DNA from: CAVXDP01 sp964562925
Lineage (GTDB): Archaea; Thermoproteota; Bathyarchaeia; 40CM-2-53-6; CAVXDP01
Direction: 5' to 3'
Assembly (NCBI GenBank): GCA_964562925.1
Contig: CAZLVF010000003.1
Span: forward strand, 17,547 to 81,546
DNA length: 64,000 bases
The notes under the pieces were generated by a model. The model made no database searches, was not told the DNA's origin, and saw only the letters and a list, made by a program, of their open reading frames with translations. Position numbers and translations under genes: made by a program. This document shows, in pieces, positions 26,740-35,735 of the stretch; within the stretch, counting starts at the first letter, position 1, and each line of letters opens with the position of its first letter.

Positions 26740-28539
26740 ATGAAATCAACGGTCGATGAGCTCTTTCAAAGACCGAGCGGCAACATGAAGCACAAGGTCG
26801 AAGAGATCGTAAAGTCATACAAAGGTAACTTGGAGAACTATGAAGAGACATGTAGAAGTTTTAGTTGGAAAGATGTAGAGAAAGAGTTTGATTGGTACCT
26901 AACCGGGAAGGTGAACATTGCACACGAGGCTATAGATAGGCATGCGGCGACATGGCGTAGAAACAAGGTGGCTCTGTATTGGGAGGGGGCTGAGGGCCAG
27001 AGTGAAAAGTACACCTTCCAGGAAATGATGCTGCTCTCTAACAAGTTTGGAAACGTTTTGAAGAAACTCGGGGCCAAGAAGGGCGATAGGATATTCGAGT
27101 TCATGTCCCGAGTTCCAGCGCTGTATATCTCGATTATGGCAAGCATGAAGCTAGGGTGCATATACGGTCCGCTCTTTGGAGGCTTCCGATCGGAAGCCAT
27201 TAGAGATAGACTCTGGGATAGCGCCGCCAAGATTCTGATAACTCAACCGCACCTGAAGGCTGTTGTCGACGAAGCTAGAAGGGACCTCCCAGATCTGGAA
27301 CATGTAGTAATGGTTGGAGCGGCCCCTGATACGTTGAAGGAAAGCGACGTGACCTATGAAGTTGAAATAGCGAAAGCCTCTGAAAAGCTTGAGACGGAAT
27401 GGGTGGATCGAGAGACACCGCACCTACTTCACTATACCTCTGGAACGACGGGGAAACCGAAAGGAATACTTCACGTTCATAACGCGATGATCGGACAATA
27501 CTTGACGGCCAAATGGGTACTTGACCTTAGAGAAGATGACATCTACTGGTGCACCGCAGACCCCGGATGGGTTACCGGCACGTCCTATGGAATCTTTGGG
27601 CCTTGGCTGAATGGAGCGTCACAGGTCGTATACGACGGGAGGTTTGACGCGGACAAATGGTACTCAGTGATAGAGAACTACAAGGTTACCGTGTGGTATA
27701 CAGCTCCCACAGCCATGAGAATGCTCATGGCAGCAGGTGAAGAGGTAATCAAGAGACATGACTTGAGTAGTCTCCGTCATATCTGTAGTGTAGGCGAGCC
27801 CCTTAACCCTGAAGTAATCCGATGGGGAATAACGCCGGAGGTGTACGGCCTTCCGATCCACGACAACTGGTGGATGACCGAGACCGGACAGATGCTCATC
27901 TGCAACTATCCTTGCCTGCCAATTAGACCTGGATCCATGGGAAAACCGTTTCCAGGAATCACTGCCTCGGTAGTTGATGATAGAGGAAACCCTGTGTCTC
28001 CTGGCTTGATCGGAAACCTAGTGATCAAGCCTCCCTGGCCTTCGATGATGAGGAATATCTGGAGAGGCCAGTGGAAAGAGTATATGGAAGGCAAATACAA
28101 AGAGTACTTCAAGATACCGGGTTGGTTCCTAACAGGTGACTCTGCATACCTGGACAAAGATGGCTATTTCTGGTTCCAAGGACGAATAGATGACGTGATA
28201 AAGACCGCGGGCGAACGAGTGGGGCCCTTCGAGGTTGAGAGCTGCCTGGTCGAACATCCAGCAGTAGCAGCGGCCGGCGTGATTGGAAAACCAGATCCCA
28301 TGAGAGGCGAGATCATAAAAGCTTTCGTCCAGCTGCGACAGGATTACTCTCCATCAGAAGAACTGAAGAGAGAGCTAATGGAACACGTAAAGAAGCGTCT
28401 AGCCGCCCATGCCTATCCGAGAGAAATCGAGTTCAGGGACAAACTTCCAGTTACCCGAAGCGGAAAGATCATGCGCAGGGTTCTAAAAGCTTGGGAACTC
28501 GGACTTCCGACCGGAGACCTATCTACACTTGAGGACTAG
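26740..28539 (+). CDS. acs: Acetyl-CoA synthetase (AMP-forming)
   Basis: Activates acetate with ATP and CoA to acetyl-CoA through acetyl-AMP. A 599-residue ANL-family enzyme: P-loop-like YTSGTTGKPKG near residue 230, A5-type WWMTETGQ, A7 TGDSAYLDKDGYFWFQGR, hinge DDVIKTAGERVGPFEVE, and the catalytic Lys region PVTRSGKIMRR. The WWMTETG and PVTRSGK motifs fit acetyl-/propionyl-CoA synthetase. ATG 26740 lies behind AGAGGC. A clear TATA box and an inverted repeat in the leader suggest its own regulated promoter. Acetate or propionate assimilation is likely. Confidence 0.93.
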   Translation: MKSTVDELFQRPSGNMKHKVEEIVKSYKGNLENYEETCRSFSWKDVEKEFDWYLTGKVNIAHEAIDRHAATWRRNKVALYWEGAEGQSEKYTFQEMMLLSNKFGNVLKKLGAKKGDRIFEFMSRVPALYISIMASMKLGCIYGPLFGGFRSEAIRDRLWDSAAKILITQPHLKAVVDEARRDLPDLEHVVMVGAAPDTLKESDVTYEVEIAKASEKLETEWVDRETPHLLHYTSGTTGKPKGILHVHNAMIGQYLTAKWVLDLREDDIYWCTADPGWVTGTSYGIFGPWLNGASQVVYDGRFDADKWYSVIENYKVTVWYTAPTAMRMLMAAGEEVIKRHDLSSLRHICSVGEPLNPEVIRWGITPEVYGLPIHDNWWMTETGQMLICNYPCLPIRPGSMGKPFPGITASVVDDRGNPVSPGLIGNLVIKPPWPSMMRNIWRGQWKEYMEGKYKEYFKIPGWFLTGDSAYLDKDGYFWFQGRIDDVIKTAGERVGPFEVESCLVEHPAVAAAGVIGKPDPMRGEIIKAFVQLRQDYSPSEELKRELMEHVKKRLAAHAYPREIEFRDKLPVTRSGKIMRRVLKAWELGLPTGDLSTLED

Positions 28540-28604
28540 AGGATCACTGCCCCTCTTTCTGACAGAAACCTTGAGGAAGAGGTAAGCGGCGGTTCTCTGA
28601 GCCC

Positions 28605-28781
28605 TCAGATAAACCGGAATTTCCACTTTGATATTATCCCGTGGTAAGGACAGAACCATCTGCTCGGAGGCAGCCAAGCGAGAATCGTTCCACAGTAGGG
28701 GCATGCGTAAGTTCTTAAGGGTGCGTATACATAGCTCGGGTAATAAAAGACCGGGTATGGCCAAGCTTGGTACACAAACAT
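28605..28781 (-). CDS. Small zinc-ribbon protein
   Basis: A 58-residue frame beginning at ATG 28781. It has a Tyr/Pro-rich N-terminus and a zinc-binding motif of CPYCG then, after 12 residues, FCPYHG (Cys2 plus Cys-His). It ends with a basic tail KWKFRFI. A minus-strand TATA-like TTTATTC about 45 nt before it adds support. An overlapping longer frame (28519-28788) has no recognisable motif. Function unknown. Confidence 0.5.
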   Translation of the reverse strand: MFVYQAWPYPVFYYPSYVYAPLRTYACPYCGTILAWLPPSRWFCPYHGIISKWKFRFI

Positions 28782-28843
28782 ACACCACGATGCTGATTAT
28801 TCCATAGTTGCAAGAATAAAGCTTTCCGATTCTCGAGAAGCTG

Positions 28844-29677
28844 TTATCTACTAATGGATTTGGATGAAAGTTTCAGCGGAAATAGCTTGCGCCTGAATGC
28901 TACTATCGCGGCTACAGAGACGGCGACCATTGACGCGGCAAACCATTCTGGATATGAAACTTGCGTAGCTGTTTCTTGTTCTAATCTGACCTCCAGTTTC
29001 GGTGAAAGGCTAATGTCGTAGACATAGAACCAGTTCATGTACTCAACCCTACAGCCCACCTTGTCCCCCTCACTCGCATCCTTGAGTAGCCAACCATAAT
29101 TCGGCTTCTTTCCATCATACCAAGCCCTGACATCTGTTGTCACCTTCCAACTGTTCCATGTTCCAGGCGTTTCCCTTCTGACGACATCGGTCGGAGGAGC
29201 AAAGTCTCCCCCAGGATTCTTCCAAGGCTTATGAGGAAATGTGGCGTAGGTCCAGTAGGTAAAGCTCCACCCAAGCCAGTCAGTTGTGATCGCACGAAGT
29301 TCTATCGTTCTAAAAAGTTCGGTTTCAGGGATCCATGCCGAGCCGTCCCAGGTGTAGACGCCAATAACATAGAGGGAAAGTACGGCCTCCTTTACACGAT
29401 AGCCCTCGGGCAGGCTAGAGAGGTCAAATTTCAATAGCCCACGTTCGTCAGTGGGGTATTTCGTATCAATTCTATGCCCAGAAGTCACGACTGTCGGCTG
29501 TTCGATGCTTGCATCATCATTGTTTCTCATTATGGAAATGTTGTTGGATAAGTCGGGTTGGATCGTCACGTGCAAATCCCCAGATTCACTGCATGAGATA
29601 GATGGAATGGTTCCTAGGATGATAGTGACCGACAACGAAACCCAAATCACGTGGCTGCGAAATGCTCCCAGAACCAA
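28844..29677 (-). CDS. Secreted DNRLRE-type beta-sandwich protein with C-terminal anchor
   Basis: A 277-residue protein with a signal peptide (to about residue 30) and one extracellular domain with the DNRLRE pattern: LLKFDLSSLP, EAVLSLYV and WNSWKVTTDVRAWYDGKKPNYGWLLKDA. A C-terminal YPEW, hydrophobic segment and basic tail (FRRK) look like a sorting or anchor tail. DNRLRE domains are common in archaeal surface proteins, some related to disaggregatase. Start 29677; nearby alternatives exist. Another candidate for surface attachment in this genome. Confidence 0.75.
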   Translation of the reverse strand: MVLGAFRSHVIWVSLSVTIILGTIPSISCSESGDLHVTIQPDLSNNISIMRNNDDASIEQPTVVTSGHRIDTKYPTDERGLLKFDLSSLPEGYRVKEAVLSLYVIGVYTWDGSAWIPETELFRTIELRAITTDWLGWSFTYWTYATFPHKPWKNPGGDFAPPTDVVRRETPGTWNSWKVTTDVRAWYDGKKPNYGWLLKDASEGDKVGCRVEYMNWFYVYDISLSPKLEVRLEQETATQVSYPEWFAASMVAVSVAAIVAFRRKLFPLKLSSKSISR

Positions 29678-29865
29678 CGAACTTGATCGGCCCTCAGGCG
29701 GAATCCAGTCTCGGTCTATGCACTGACTATGTTAAGAATTCTTCTCCTAGACGTCTATCGGTTCTTGCGCTCTGATGAAACGACCTATGAAGTGAAGCCA
29801 AGCGCAGATATACACCTTTTTTATATCCGGTTGCAATCAATCTATCGAAGAGGTAGGAGGCGCCT

Positions 29866-30135
29866 TTGCACCAAGGAGAAGAGTACAGGGCGTACGTTCT
29901 GATAAAGGTCCAAACCGGAAAGGATCTTGAAGTCTTCGCCAAGATACGAGACTTAAAGAACAAGTACCCTATTCGCGAGGTAGCAACGCTTTACGGTGAC
30001 TATGACGTTATCGTAAAGGTCCAGATGACCAACCCCGATGATCTAGAGGGCTTTGTATACAACGGCCTGCGCCCAATTCCGGGAATAAGGGAAACGCAAA
30101 CCTTGATAGCTGCGAAGTCGCTGGAGTTTAGATAG
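29866..30135 (+). CDS. Lrp/AsnC-type RAM domain protein (no DNA-binding domain)
   Basis: An 89-residue stand-alone RAM domain: YRAYVLIKVQTGKDLEVFAKIRDL, then VATLYGDYDVIVKVQM, then IPGIRETQTLIAA. RAM domains bind amino acids and form oligomers; without a helix-turn-helix it may co-assemble with full-length Lrp proteins. TTG 29866 has a strong GTAGGAGG ribosome site. A TATA box lies at about 29818-29826. A second RAM-only gene is at 36973. Confidence 0.85.
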   Translation: MHQGEEYRAYVLIKVQTGKDLEVFAKIRDLKNKYPIREVATLYGDYDVIVKVQMTNPDDLEGFVYNGLRPIPGIRETQTLIAAKSLEFR

Positions 30136-30290
30136 GATAGTAGGGACCGACATCAGTTCGCCTAGGCATTGATCGTTGAATGGCTTTATTGTTTGATGAT
30201 TCTCTTCTCTATGTGCGAGGTTTGGCTCGATTATCGAAAACGCACTTCTAACAACAACTTCGGCCTTTAGACCTTGGCTGGTGGACTTTT

Positions 30291-30617
30291 ATGGTGCAAT
30301 TCTGCCCAAACTGCCGCTTAGCTCTGTTCATAGCCAAGGAGGGAGACGTCGTAGTTGCCAGATGCTACAAGTGTGGGTACAAATCGACCCCGCAATCGAA
30401 GACTATTGTTACCTCTAGATCGACATTGGAGAAAGCTATACACGTCATAGAGAGAAGACCTGAGTTTGTCGATCGCGTCTGCCCTAAATGTGGACATAAT
30501 AAGGCAACAAGGGTCAACGTTCAAACTGTTGGAGACCATGCTGGAATCGCCCAAGAAAGGTCTGGTGCCGTGTACCGGTGTCTGCAGTGTAATGCCACGT
30601 GGCGTGACTCTTGGTGA
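30291..30617 (+). CDS. Transcription factor S (TFIIS/RPB9-like), non-canonical acidic loop
   Basis: Two zinc ribbons: CPNC with CYKC at the N-terminus and CPKC with CLQC at the C-terminus, 108 residues in all, as in archaeal TFS. TFS stimulates RNA cleavage by stalled RNA polymerase through an Asp-Glu pair in the C-terminal loop. Here that position reads Q88-E89 (AQERSGAVYRC), so one acidic residue is missing. It may be an RPB9-like or inhibitory paralogue rather than a cleavage factor. Start ATG 30291. Confidence 0.85.
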   Translation: MVQFCPNCRLALFIAKEGDVVVARCYKCGYKSTPQSKTIVTSRSTLEKAIHVIERRPEFVDRVCPKCGHNKATRVNVQTVGDHAGIAQERSGAVYRCLQCNATWRDSW

Positions 30618-30625
30618 GATAGGCG

Positions 30626-31240
30626 TCAAGGCTCCGAAATGAACTTTAGGAACTCTTCGACTGTCCTTGGTTTCAGGGTGTAGTTGGTTTCAACTTCGTA
30701 ACCGAGCGTCGAACATGGTCTGTCGCCATAGTCGTGGCCTGGGTAGACTTTTAGGTCTCGATCGAGCGACATTATCTTGTTGAAGAGGCTGTTGTACATG
30801 TCTGCTGCGTTCCCGCCCGGCAGATCGGTCCTTCCACATTCACCAACGAAAAGGGTGTCTCCAGTTATTAGAGTGCCGTCAACTATGAGACAAATGCTCT
30901 CAGGTGTATGGCCGGGCGTGTGGATCACCTTTATTTGAACCTTCCCTAAACTGATGACGTCACCATCTTCCACAGACACATCTTTTCGCAGTTTTGCTTT
31001 AGCATGCATCACAATTTTGGCTCCCGTCTCAGAAGCGATCAAATCGTTACCGGAAACATGGTCGTGATGTGTGTGCGTGTTGATAACATATCTCACCATC
31101 AATTGGTTCTTCTTGATGATTTCTAGGATCTTTGGAACGTTCCAAGCTGGGTCGACAACGGCGGCCAGTCTTCTCTCCTCATCTCCTATGACATAACTGA
31201 AATTTCTTAGTTCGCCAACAGGTATCTGCTCTAGTATCAT
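30626..31240 (-). CDS. Metallo-beta-lactamase-fold hydrolase (glyoxalase II / persulfide dioxygenase-like)
   Basis: A 204-residue protein with the full metal site THTHHDHVSG, a second His in HTPGHTPESI, Asp in TGDTLFVGECGRTDLPGG, and His in YPGHDYG. The GRTDLPGG segment is characteristic of the persulfide dioxygenase (ETHE1)/GloB-like branch. ATG 31240 is preferred to GTG 31249 because of GGTGAGAGG before it. It follows the lipoate-ligase gene in the same direction, which hints at sulfur metabolism (inference). Confidence 0.85.
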   Translation of the reverse strand: MILEQIPVGELRNFSYVIGDEERRLAAVVDPAWNVPKILEIIKKNQLMVRYVINTHTHHDHVSGNDLIASETGAKIVMHAKAKLRKDVSVEDGDVISLGKVQIKVIHTPGHTPESICLIVDGTLITGDTLFVGECGRTDLPGGNAADMYNSLFNKIMSLDRDLKVYPGHDYGDRPCSTLGYEVETNYTLKPRTVEEFLKFISEP

Positions 31241-31270
31241 GCCTCTCACCAGCTCGATATGCTAGGTCAG

Positions 31271-32116
31271 TCAAGAGCTATCAAGGGTTTGTCCGTGTCT
31301 ATAGCAACTTCCCACTTTCTCACTCGACTCTTGGGCACCATAGTTCCAAGCGTGAGACCTGTATTTTGTAGCTTTCAACTCTTCGGCAAGCGTTACTTCC
31401 GTCTCAGTTAGATCTCCTTCAATGAGGTTGACATGAAAGGCTTCTGAGAAACCTCTTCTCAACGAGCCAGCAACCTCCTCGAACTCTATCTTTCTATCGA
31501 GTTCTCTGCGGAGGGTGGTTATCCGATCTCGAACAAATTCCTGGACGCTCTCGTTCATGACAAGCTTCGGGTTTCTGAGTACGGCCAGCATAGTCTCCAC
31601 GTCAAGGTCGAGAAGAATGGTTCCATGTTGAAGCAGAATGCCGCTTCTCCTTGCCTGCGCATTACCTGAGACCTTCCTTCCCTTTATCAATATGTTAGGA
31701 CATCTTTGACTTGGGTCGATCGCCTCGAGTTCAACCTCAAGGCCCAGGAGGCCTAGGCCTCTAAGGATCCCCGAGCATATGCCCTCGTAAGATGTCGTCA
31801 CGTCATCTGTTATCTTCCGGTTTTCACAGTCAACTACGACGCTGTATGTCAGCTCGCCGGAGAAGTCATGGTAGACGGCGCCGCCTCCACTGATTCGCCT
31901 TATCATGTCCACCCCTAGCCTTTTGCAGGTATCCAAGTTAACCTCCTTATCCGCTGACTGGAAGCGACCAATCGATACAGCGGAAGGCTTCCATCGATAG
32001 AACCTTAACGTATTCGGGACGATCTTGCGAACTCGAGACTCCAAAATCGCCTCGTCTATGGCCATATTCGTGAACGCGTCATCTATCCGAAGGAGGAGAA
32101 TCCTCCAAGCCTCCAA
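31271..32116 (-). CDS. Lipoate-protein ligase A / octanoyltransferase-family protein
   Basis: A 281-residue protein of the LplA/LipB/BirA fold: FTNMAIDEAIL, TLRFYRWKPSAVSIGRFQ, DMIRRISGGGAVYHDFSGELTYS (the lipoate-AMP loop) and NILIKGRKVSGNAQ with the catalytic Lys. It attaches lipoyl or octanoyl groups to lipoyl domains. A separate C-terminal accessory region is small. It starts 5 nt after a radical-SAM gene that may supply sulfur to the octanoyl group. Whether it is a salvage ligase or an octanoyltransferase is not decidable here. Confidence 0.85.
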   Translation of the reverse strand: MEAWRILLLRIDDAFTNMAIDEAILESRVRKIVPNTLRFYRWKPSAVSIGRFQSADKEVNLDTCKRLGVDMIRRISGGGAVYHDFSGELTYSVVVDCENRKITDDVTTSYEGICSGILRGLGLLGLEVELEAIDPSQRCPNILIKGRKVSGNAQARRSGILLQHGTILLDLDVETMLAVLRNPKLVMNESVQEFVRDRITTLRRELDRKIEFEEVAGSLRRGFSEAFHVNLIEGDLTETEVTLAEELKATKYRSHAWNYGAQESSEKVGSCYRHGQTLDSS

Positions 32117-32121
32117 TCTCC

Positions 32122-33153
32122 TCAGCTCCGAAGTGGTAGAACCTCTTTTTCCGCAGCGGCTAACTCACTTTGCGTTAGTGGTCTAGGATAGTTGTATAGA
32201 GGGCCTCCAGCTCTTTCGTTGTAGAACGGTCTGTTGCAATCCGGGCAGCCAGAGGTTAGGAAAGGTCGGCCAGACACGACAGTCTCCTTTAGGTCTTCCA
32301 AAGAGATCCCATACTTCAACAAGTCACCTTTCTGGTTAAACTTCATCATAGAATATGTTGCTCTTCCAGTCGTGAGCAGGTATTGGGCTATCTGGATCTT
32401 CCTGTAACGGGCGATAGGTGGTTGGGAAAAGGTCTCGAGGGGGGTTCCCTTGATCGGCGTGAAGGCGAAGAGGCTGGTATGAACGCCCATATCGATCATC
32501 TTTTGGATCGCGACGACGAGCGCGGCATCGGTCTCCCCTAAACCGACTATGAAATGTGTAGTAACTCGTCCCTTGCCGAGGATTGAGACCGATGACTCGA
32601 GTGCGTTAATATGCTCTTGCCAAGTGTATGCGCCGCCAGCTTCGTGGCCTTTGATCTTGGAGAAGAGTTCTTCCGTGGCAGCGTCTAAAGGAATCCCTAT
32701 ACGATCTAGTCCAGCGTCGGCCAAGCGTTGGAGCTGCTTACCTTGAAAAGGCTGACATGAAAGTGACATGGGAAGATTGGTTTCCGAATGAATCGACCCG
32801 ATCAGGTTCAAGACATCTGCGAAAGCACTATGATAGTTGACGGTTTGGAGGCATACGCGTCGGGCAGATCCTTCGTCGTTGGTTTTCCGAATCTTGGAGA
32901 TTACCTGATCTGTGGGAAAAACCGGCCATGTAACCCTAGAAAGGAAGTAGGAGTTACTCGTGCTGGACCTCGCTTGGGAGCAGAACTGACAATTGGCTAG
33001 GCACTTGCCTCTGTGGTATGTCAGCAGGTATATGGTCGTGGGTAGAGCGCCTATGGAACCCTTCATGAGCCCAAGCGCGAAAGCAGAACCCAAAGATACC
33101 CGAATACGCCTAGGAGTTGCCTCAGACCGATAATCATGACCCCTTCTATCCAA
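32122..33153 (-). CDS. Radical SAM protein, candidate lipoyl-synthase component
   Basis: A 343-residue radical SAM enzyme: iron-sulfur motif CLANCQFC (CxxxCxxC), a biotin-synthase-like barrel region MSLSCQPF and HFIVGLGETDAAL, and a C-terminal CPDCNRPFYNERAGG that may bind a second cluster. It is 5 nt upstream of a lipoate-ligase-family gene. Archaea are known to use a two-protein radical SAM lipoyl synthase (LipS1/LipS2); this gene could be one of them, but only one radical SAM gene is present here (inference). Start TTG 33153 uncertain; a later ATG is possible. Confidence 0.75.
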   Translation of the reverse strand: MDRRGHDYRSEATPRRIRVSLGSAFALGLMKGSIGALPTTIYLLTYHRGKCLANCQFCSQARSSTSNSYFLSRVTWPVFPTDQVISKIRKTNDEGSARRVCLQTVNYHSAFADVLNLIGSIHSETNLPMSLSCQPFQGKQLQRLADAGLDRIGIPLDAATEELFSKIKGHEAGGAYTWQEHINALESSVSILGKGRVTTHFIVGLGETDAALVVAIQKMIDMGVHTSLFAFTPIKGTPLETFSQPPIARYRKIQIAQYLLTTGRATYSMMKFNQKGDLLKYGISLEDLKETVVSGRPFLTSGCPDCNRPFYNERAGGPLYNYPRPLTQSELAAAEKEVLPLRS

Positions 33154-33479
33154 GAGTTGGACCGCTGTAGGCTAGCGGTATCGATCTATCTATGCATTTC
33201 GGGGCAGTGGGACGATCCTCGCAATGTCAGCAAAGGTATATCGGACCGTCGTACGATATCAACTCTCTTGACAGAACATCCATCGCCATTGCAAGTCTTG
33301 AATCTTCATTAGATACTTTGGAGATGCAGGTAGCTACCTTACGACGCCAGATCTGCTAAGAAAACAGAAGGGTTAAATTTCTGTTCACTGCACTCTGCCA
33401 AAGAATCGCTCTGCCGAATAGACTGTTTCGTACGCTCTGAGGGCGGTAGCCCTACTTGATCAAGACTCAGTGAGTGGCA
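33154..33479. other. Divergent promoter region
   Basis: About 325 bp between divergent genes. A TATA-like GGTTAAATTTC near 33371 probably serves the plus-strand gene. No coding frame or RNA recognised. Confidence 0.4.
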
Positions 33480-34484
33480 ATGAAAGTAGGACTGGTCATT
33501 CTCTCGCTTATCCTGATGTTGACCAGCATTCAAACACTTACAGGGGAGTCTGCGAACGCGATACCTGCTTTCATGTTGATCCGTTATGGGACCTGCAGAG
33601 ATATCAATCCAATAACCGCTGAGCCAATCAGTCTTACAGACGAGTTCTCTCGAAATGATTCAAAGATCTATGCGTGGTTCATGATTGGCTACACCTTACC
33701 AACAAATGCAACATATACTTGGAAATGGTTCGACCCTATAGGCAACCTCTATCAGGAAACCTCACTCAACCACTCGGGAAACGGACCTTGGAGCATTTAC
33801 GGGGAACCGCTTGACGTAAGGACGATCCCCTTAGAAAGGAGGGTTGGGCTGTGGCACATCGACGTCTACATCGACAACATTCTCCTGTTTAGGCAGGACT
33901 TTACGATAGGAAAATATCTAGTTGTTGTCGCTGTAAAGGGCCTTCCGAAAACACTGAAAACCACTGTCATTGTTGATGGAAGTCAGACGGAGCAGATTCA
34001 AGGATCGACAGACTATACCTTCCAGTTTGATGAAGGGACATTTCATATACTAGTATTCGAGCGTTATGTCAGCGGAGGCGAAGGAATAAGATACGTTACC
34101 ACGACGGAGGCGTTGAACATCTCAGGCCGGGAACTCGGTAAGGTCGACTACTCGGCTCAGTACTACCTTCAGGTGAACTCGCCATTCGGAAATCCGGAAG
34201 GCTCTGGATGGTACCAGAAGGGGGTTACGGCTAATTTCTCGATCACTTCCCCGACATATGATTATTTGGCTACCAAGCACACGTTCGCGGGTTGGACTGG
34301 TGACTACATGGGCTCAGAACCGTTCGGAGCGATGGAGATGGATGGACCTAGAACGGTTGATGCGCTATGGGAAAGCGACTACTCTCTCACGTACATTCTG
34401 CTGGGATCGATTCTAGCTATCATGATGGCTATATCCGCGGTGAAGATAAGGAGGAAGAGAGCGGCTAGAGTTAGATCTATCTAA
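33480..34484 (+). CDS. Secreted InlB-like repeat protein with C-terminal membrane anchor
   Basis: A 334-residue protein with a signal peptide (ATG 33480), an unassigned beta-rich N-terminal domain, one divergent InlB-type repeat (YYLQVNSPFGNPEG, GSGWYQKG, FAGWTGD) and a C-terminal membrane span followed by RRKRAARVR. The repeat is closely similar to those in the two large surface proteins at 3-1778 and 3655-6180. It may be a smaller member of the same surface family. GTG 33474 is the alternative start. Confidence 0.75.
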   Translation: MKVGLVILSLILMLTSIQTLTGESANAIPAFMLIRYGTCRDINPITAEPISLTDEFSRNDSKIYAWFMIGYTLPTNATYTWKWFDPIGNLYQETSLNHSGNGPWSIYGEPLDVRTIPLERRVGLWHIDVYIDNILLFRQDFTIGKYLVVVAVKGLPKTLKTTVIVDGSQTEQIQGSTDYTFQFDEGTFHILVFERYVSGGEGIRYVTTTEALNISGRELGKVDYSAQYYLQVNSPFGNPEGSGWYQKGVTANFSITSPTYDYLATKHTFAGWTGDYMGSEPFGAMEMDGPRTVDALWESDYSLTYILLGSILAIMMAISAVKIRRKRAARVRSI

Positions 34485-34500
34485 TATTCCTCTTCTGATC

Positions 34501-35577
34501 CTACTCCATCTTCCAGTAGGGCGATAGCGCCTCCTTCGCTTCTTCCACCGCCAACTCAACACTTCTCATTACGGTCGGCAGCGTCTTCCGAGTTTTGTCA
34601 TTGGGATCATAAGACACTCCAGCCATAGCAGAGAGAGTAGCCAGAGCAGCGTCTGGCAGGATTTTTCCATAGCCTCCCTCAAGCGTTACGACGCATCTCC
34701 CTTGACACAGAGAACTGGCTAATCGTATGGTTGAGTTGAAGAGATCCCTGAAGCCTTGGGCTGAGAGGTCCATGCCAGTAATCGGGTCGTCGTGAAGCGC
34801 ATCAAAACCGACAGAGGCCAAAATCCATTCTGGGTCGAACTGTTCTGCAATGGGTTCAACTATGTCGGCCATAGCTTTCGCGTATGCGTCGTCGCTGCTC
34901 CCAGGTGGTAAGGGAATGTTTACAGTGTATCCTACTCCTTCACCTTCTCCCATCTCGTTTATTGATCCTGTACCCGGGTATAGTGTTCTTCCATCTTGAT
35001 GGATGCTTAAATACATCACACTTGAACTAGCATAGAAGATCTCTTGCGTTCCATTTCCATGGTGGCAGTCATAATCAAGTATCAGGACCCTGTCTATTCC
35101 ATGTTCGCGTCTGAGTTTCTCAGCAGCAACTGCAACATTATTGAATATGCAGAAGCCCGCTGTAGGAGCTGTTAGAGCTCTACCGCTTGCTCCTGCATGG
35201 TGTCCGGGAGGTCTTACCAGCGCGATAGCGTTTGAGAACTCTCTTGCCAATATTCTTTCACATGCCACAAGCAGACCACCAACTGCCAGTCGAGCCACAT
35301 CGTAGCTTTCCGGGCAGATAGAAGTATCAGAATCTAAGTGTCTCAGTCCCTTCTCGCAACTCCTCTTCACACGCTCAACATACTCGGAACTGTGGACGAG
35401 TTCGACTTCTTCTCTAGAAGCCAGCCTAGGCTCAACCAAGGTTCCGAACGTTTTACCTTTAGCTCTTTCCTGTTCTAGCCTCTCCATGATGCTTTGAAGT
35501 CTAGTCGGAGACTCTGGGTGAAAGTGCCCTGTATCATGTTCAAGGTACCTGCTGCTGTAGACTATAGCGGTGCCCAA
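34501..35577 (-). CDS. Histone deacetylase-family amidohydrolase (AcuC/HDAC-like)
   Basis: A 358-residue arginase-fold zinc enzyme. Motifs in order: SPTRLQSIMERL, LVRPPGHHAG (paired His of the charge relay), GFCIFNNVAVAA, LILDYDCHHGNGTQEIFY (zinc Asp and His), SVGFDALHDDPIT (zinc Asp) and TLEGGYG. It removes acyl groups from acylated lysines or small amines. In archaea the substrates may be chromatin proteins, acetyl-CoA synthetase, or acetylpolyamines. It is convergent with the repeat-protein gene at 33480. Confidence 0.9.
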   Translation of the reverse strand: MGTAIVYSSRYLEHDTGHFHPESPTRLQSIMERLEQERAKGKTFGTLVEPRLASREEVELVHSSEYVERVKRSCEKGLRHLDSDTSICPESYDVARLAVGGLLVACERILAREFSNAIALVRPPGHHAGASGRALTAPTAGFCIFNNVAVAAEKLRREHGIDRVLILDYDCHHGNGTQEIFYASSSVMYLSIHQDGRTLYPGTGSINEMGEGEGVGYTVNIPLPPGSSDDAYAKAMADIVEPIAEQFDPEWILASVGFDALHDDPITGMDLSAQGFRDLFNSTIRLASSLCQGRCVVTLEGGYGKILPDAALATLSAMAGVSYDPNDKTRKTLPTVMRSVELAVEEAKEALSPYWKME

Positions 35578-35735
35578 AACCTTCAGCTCTTTGTATAATG
35601 ATTCAGTAGGAAACGTACTTGGGTTATTTTAGGCATTCCGAGATCTTCTCTGGAATTTGTCTCCAAACCTTTTCAAACCTGAACTATTATCTTCAGTTGT
35701 AGCGGTAGAGACGCTGCTGATGTGGCGGAAAAGGC

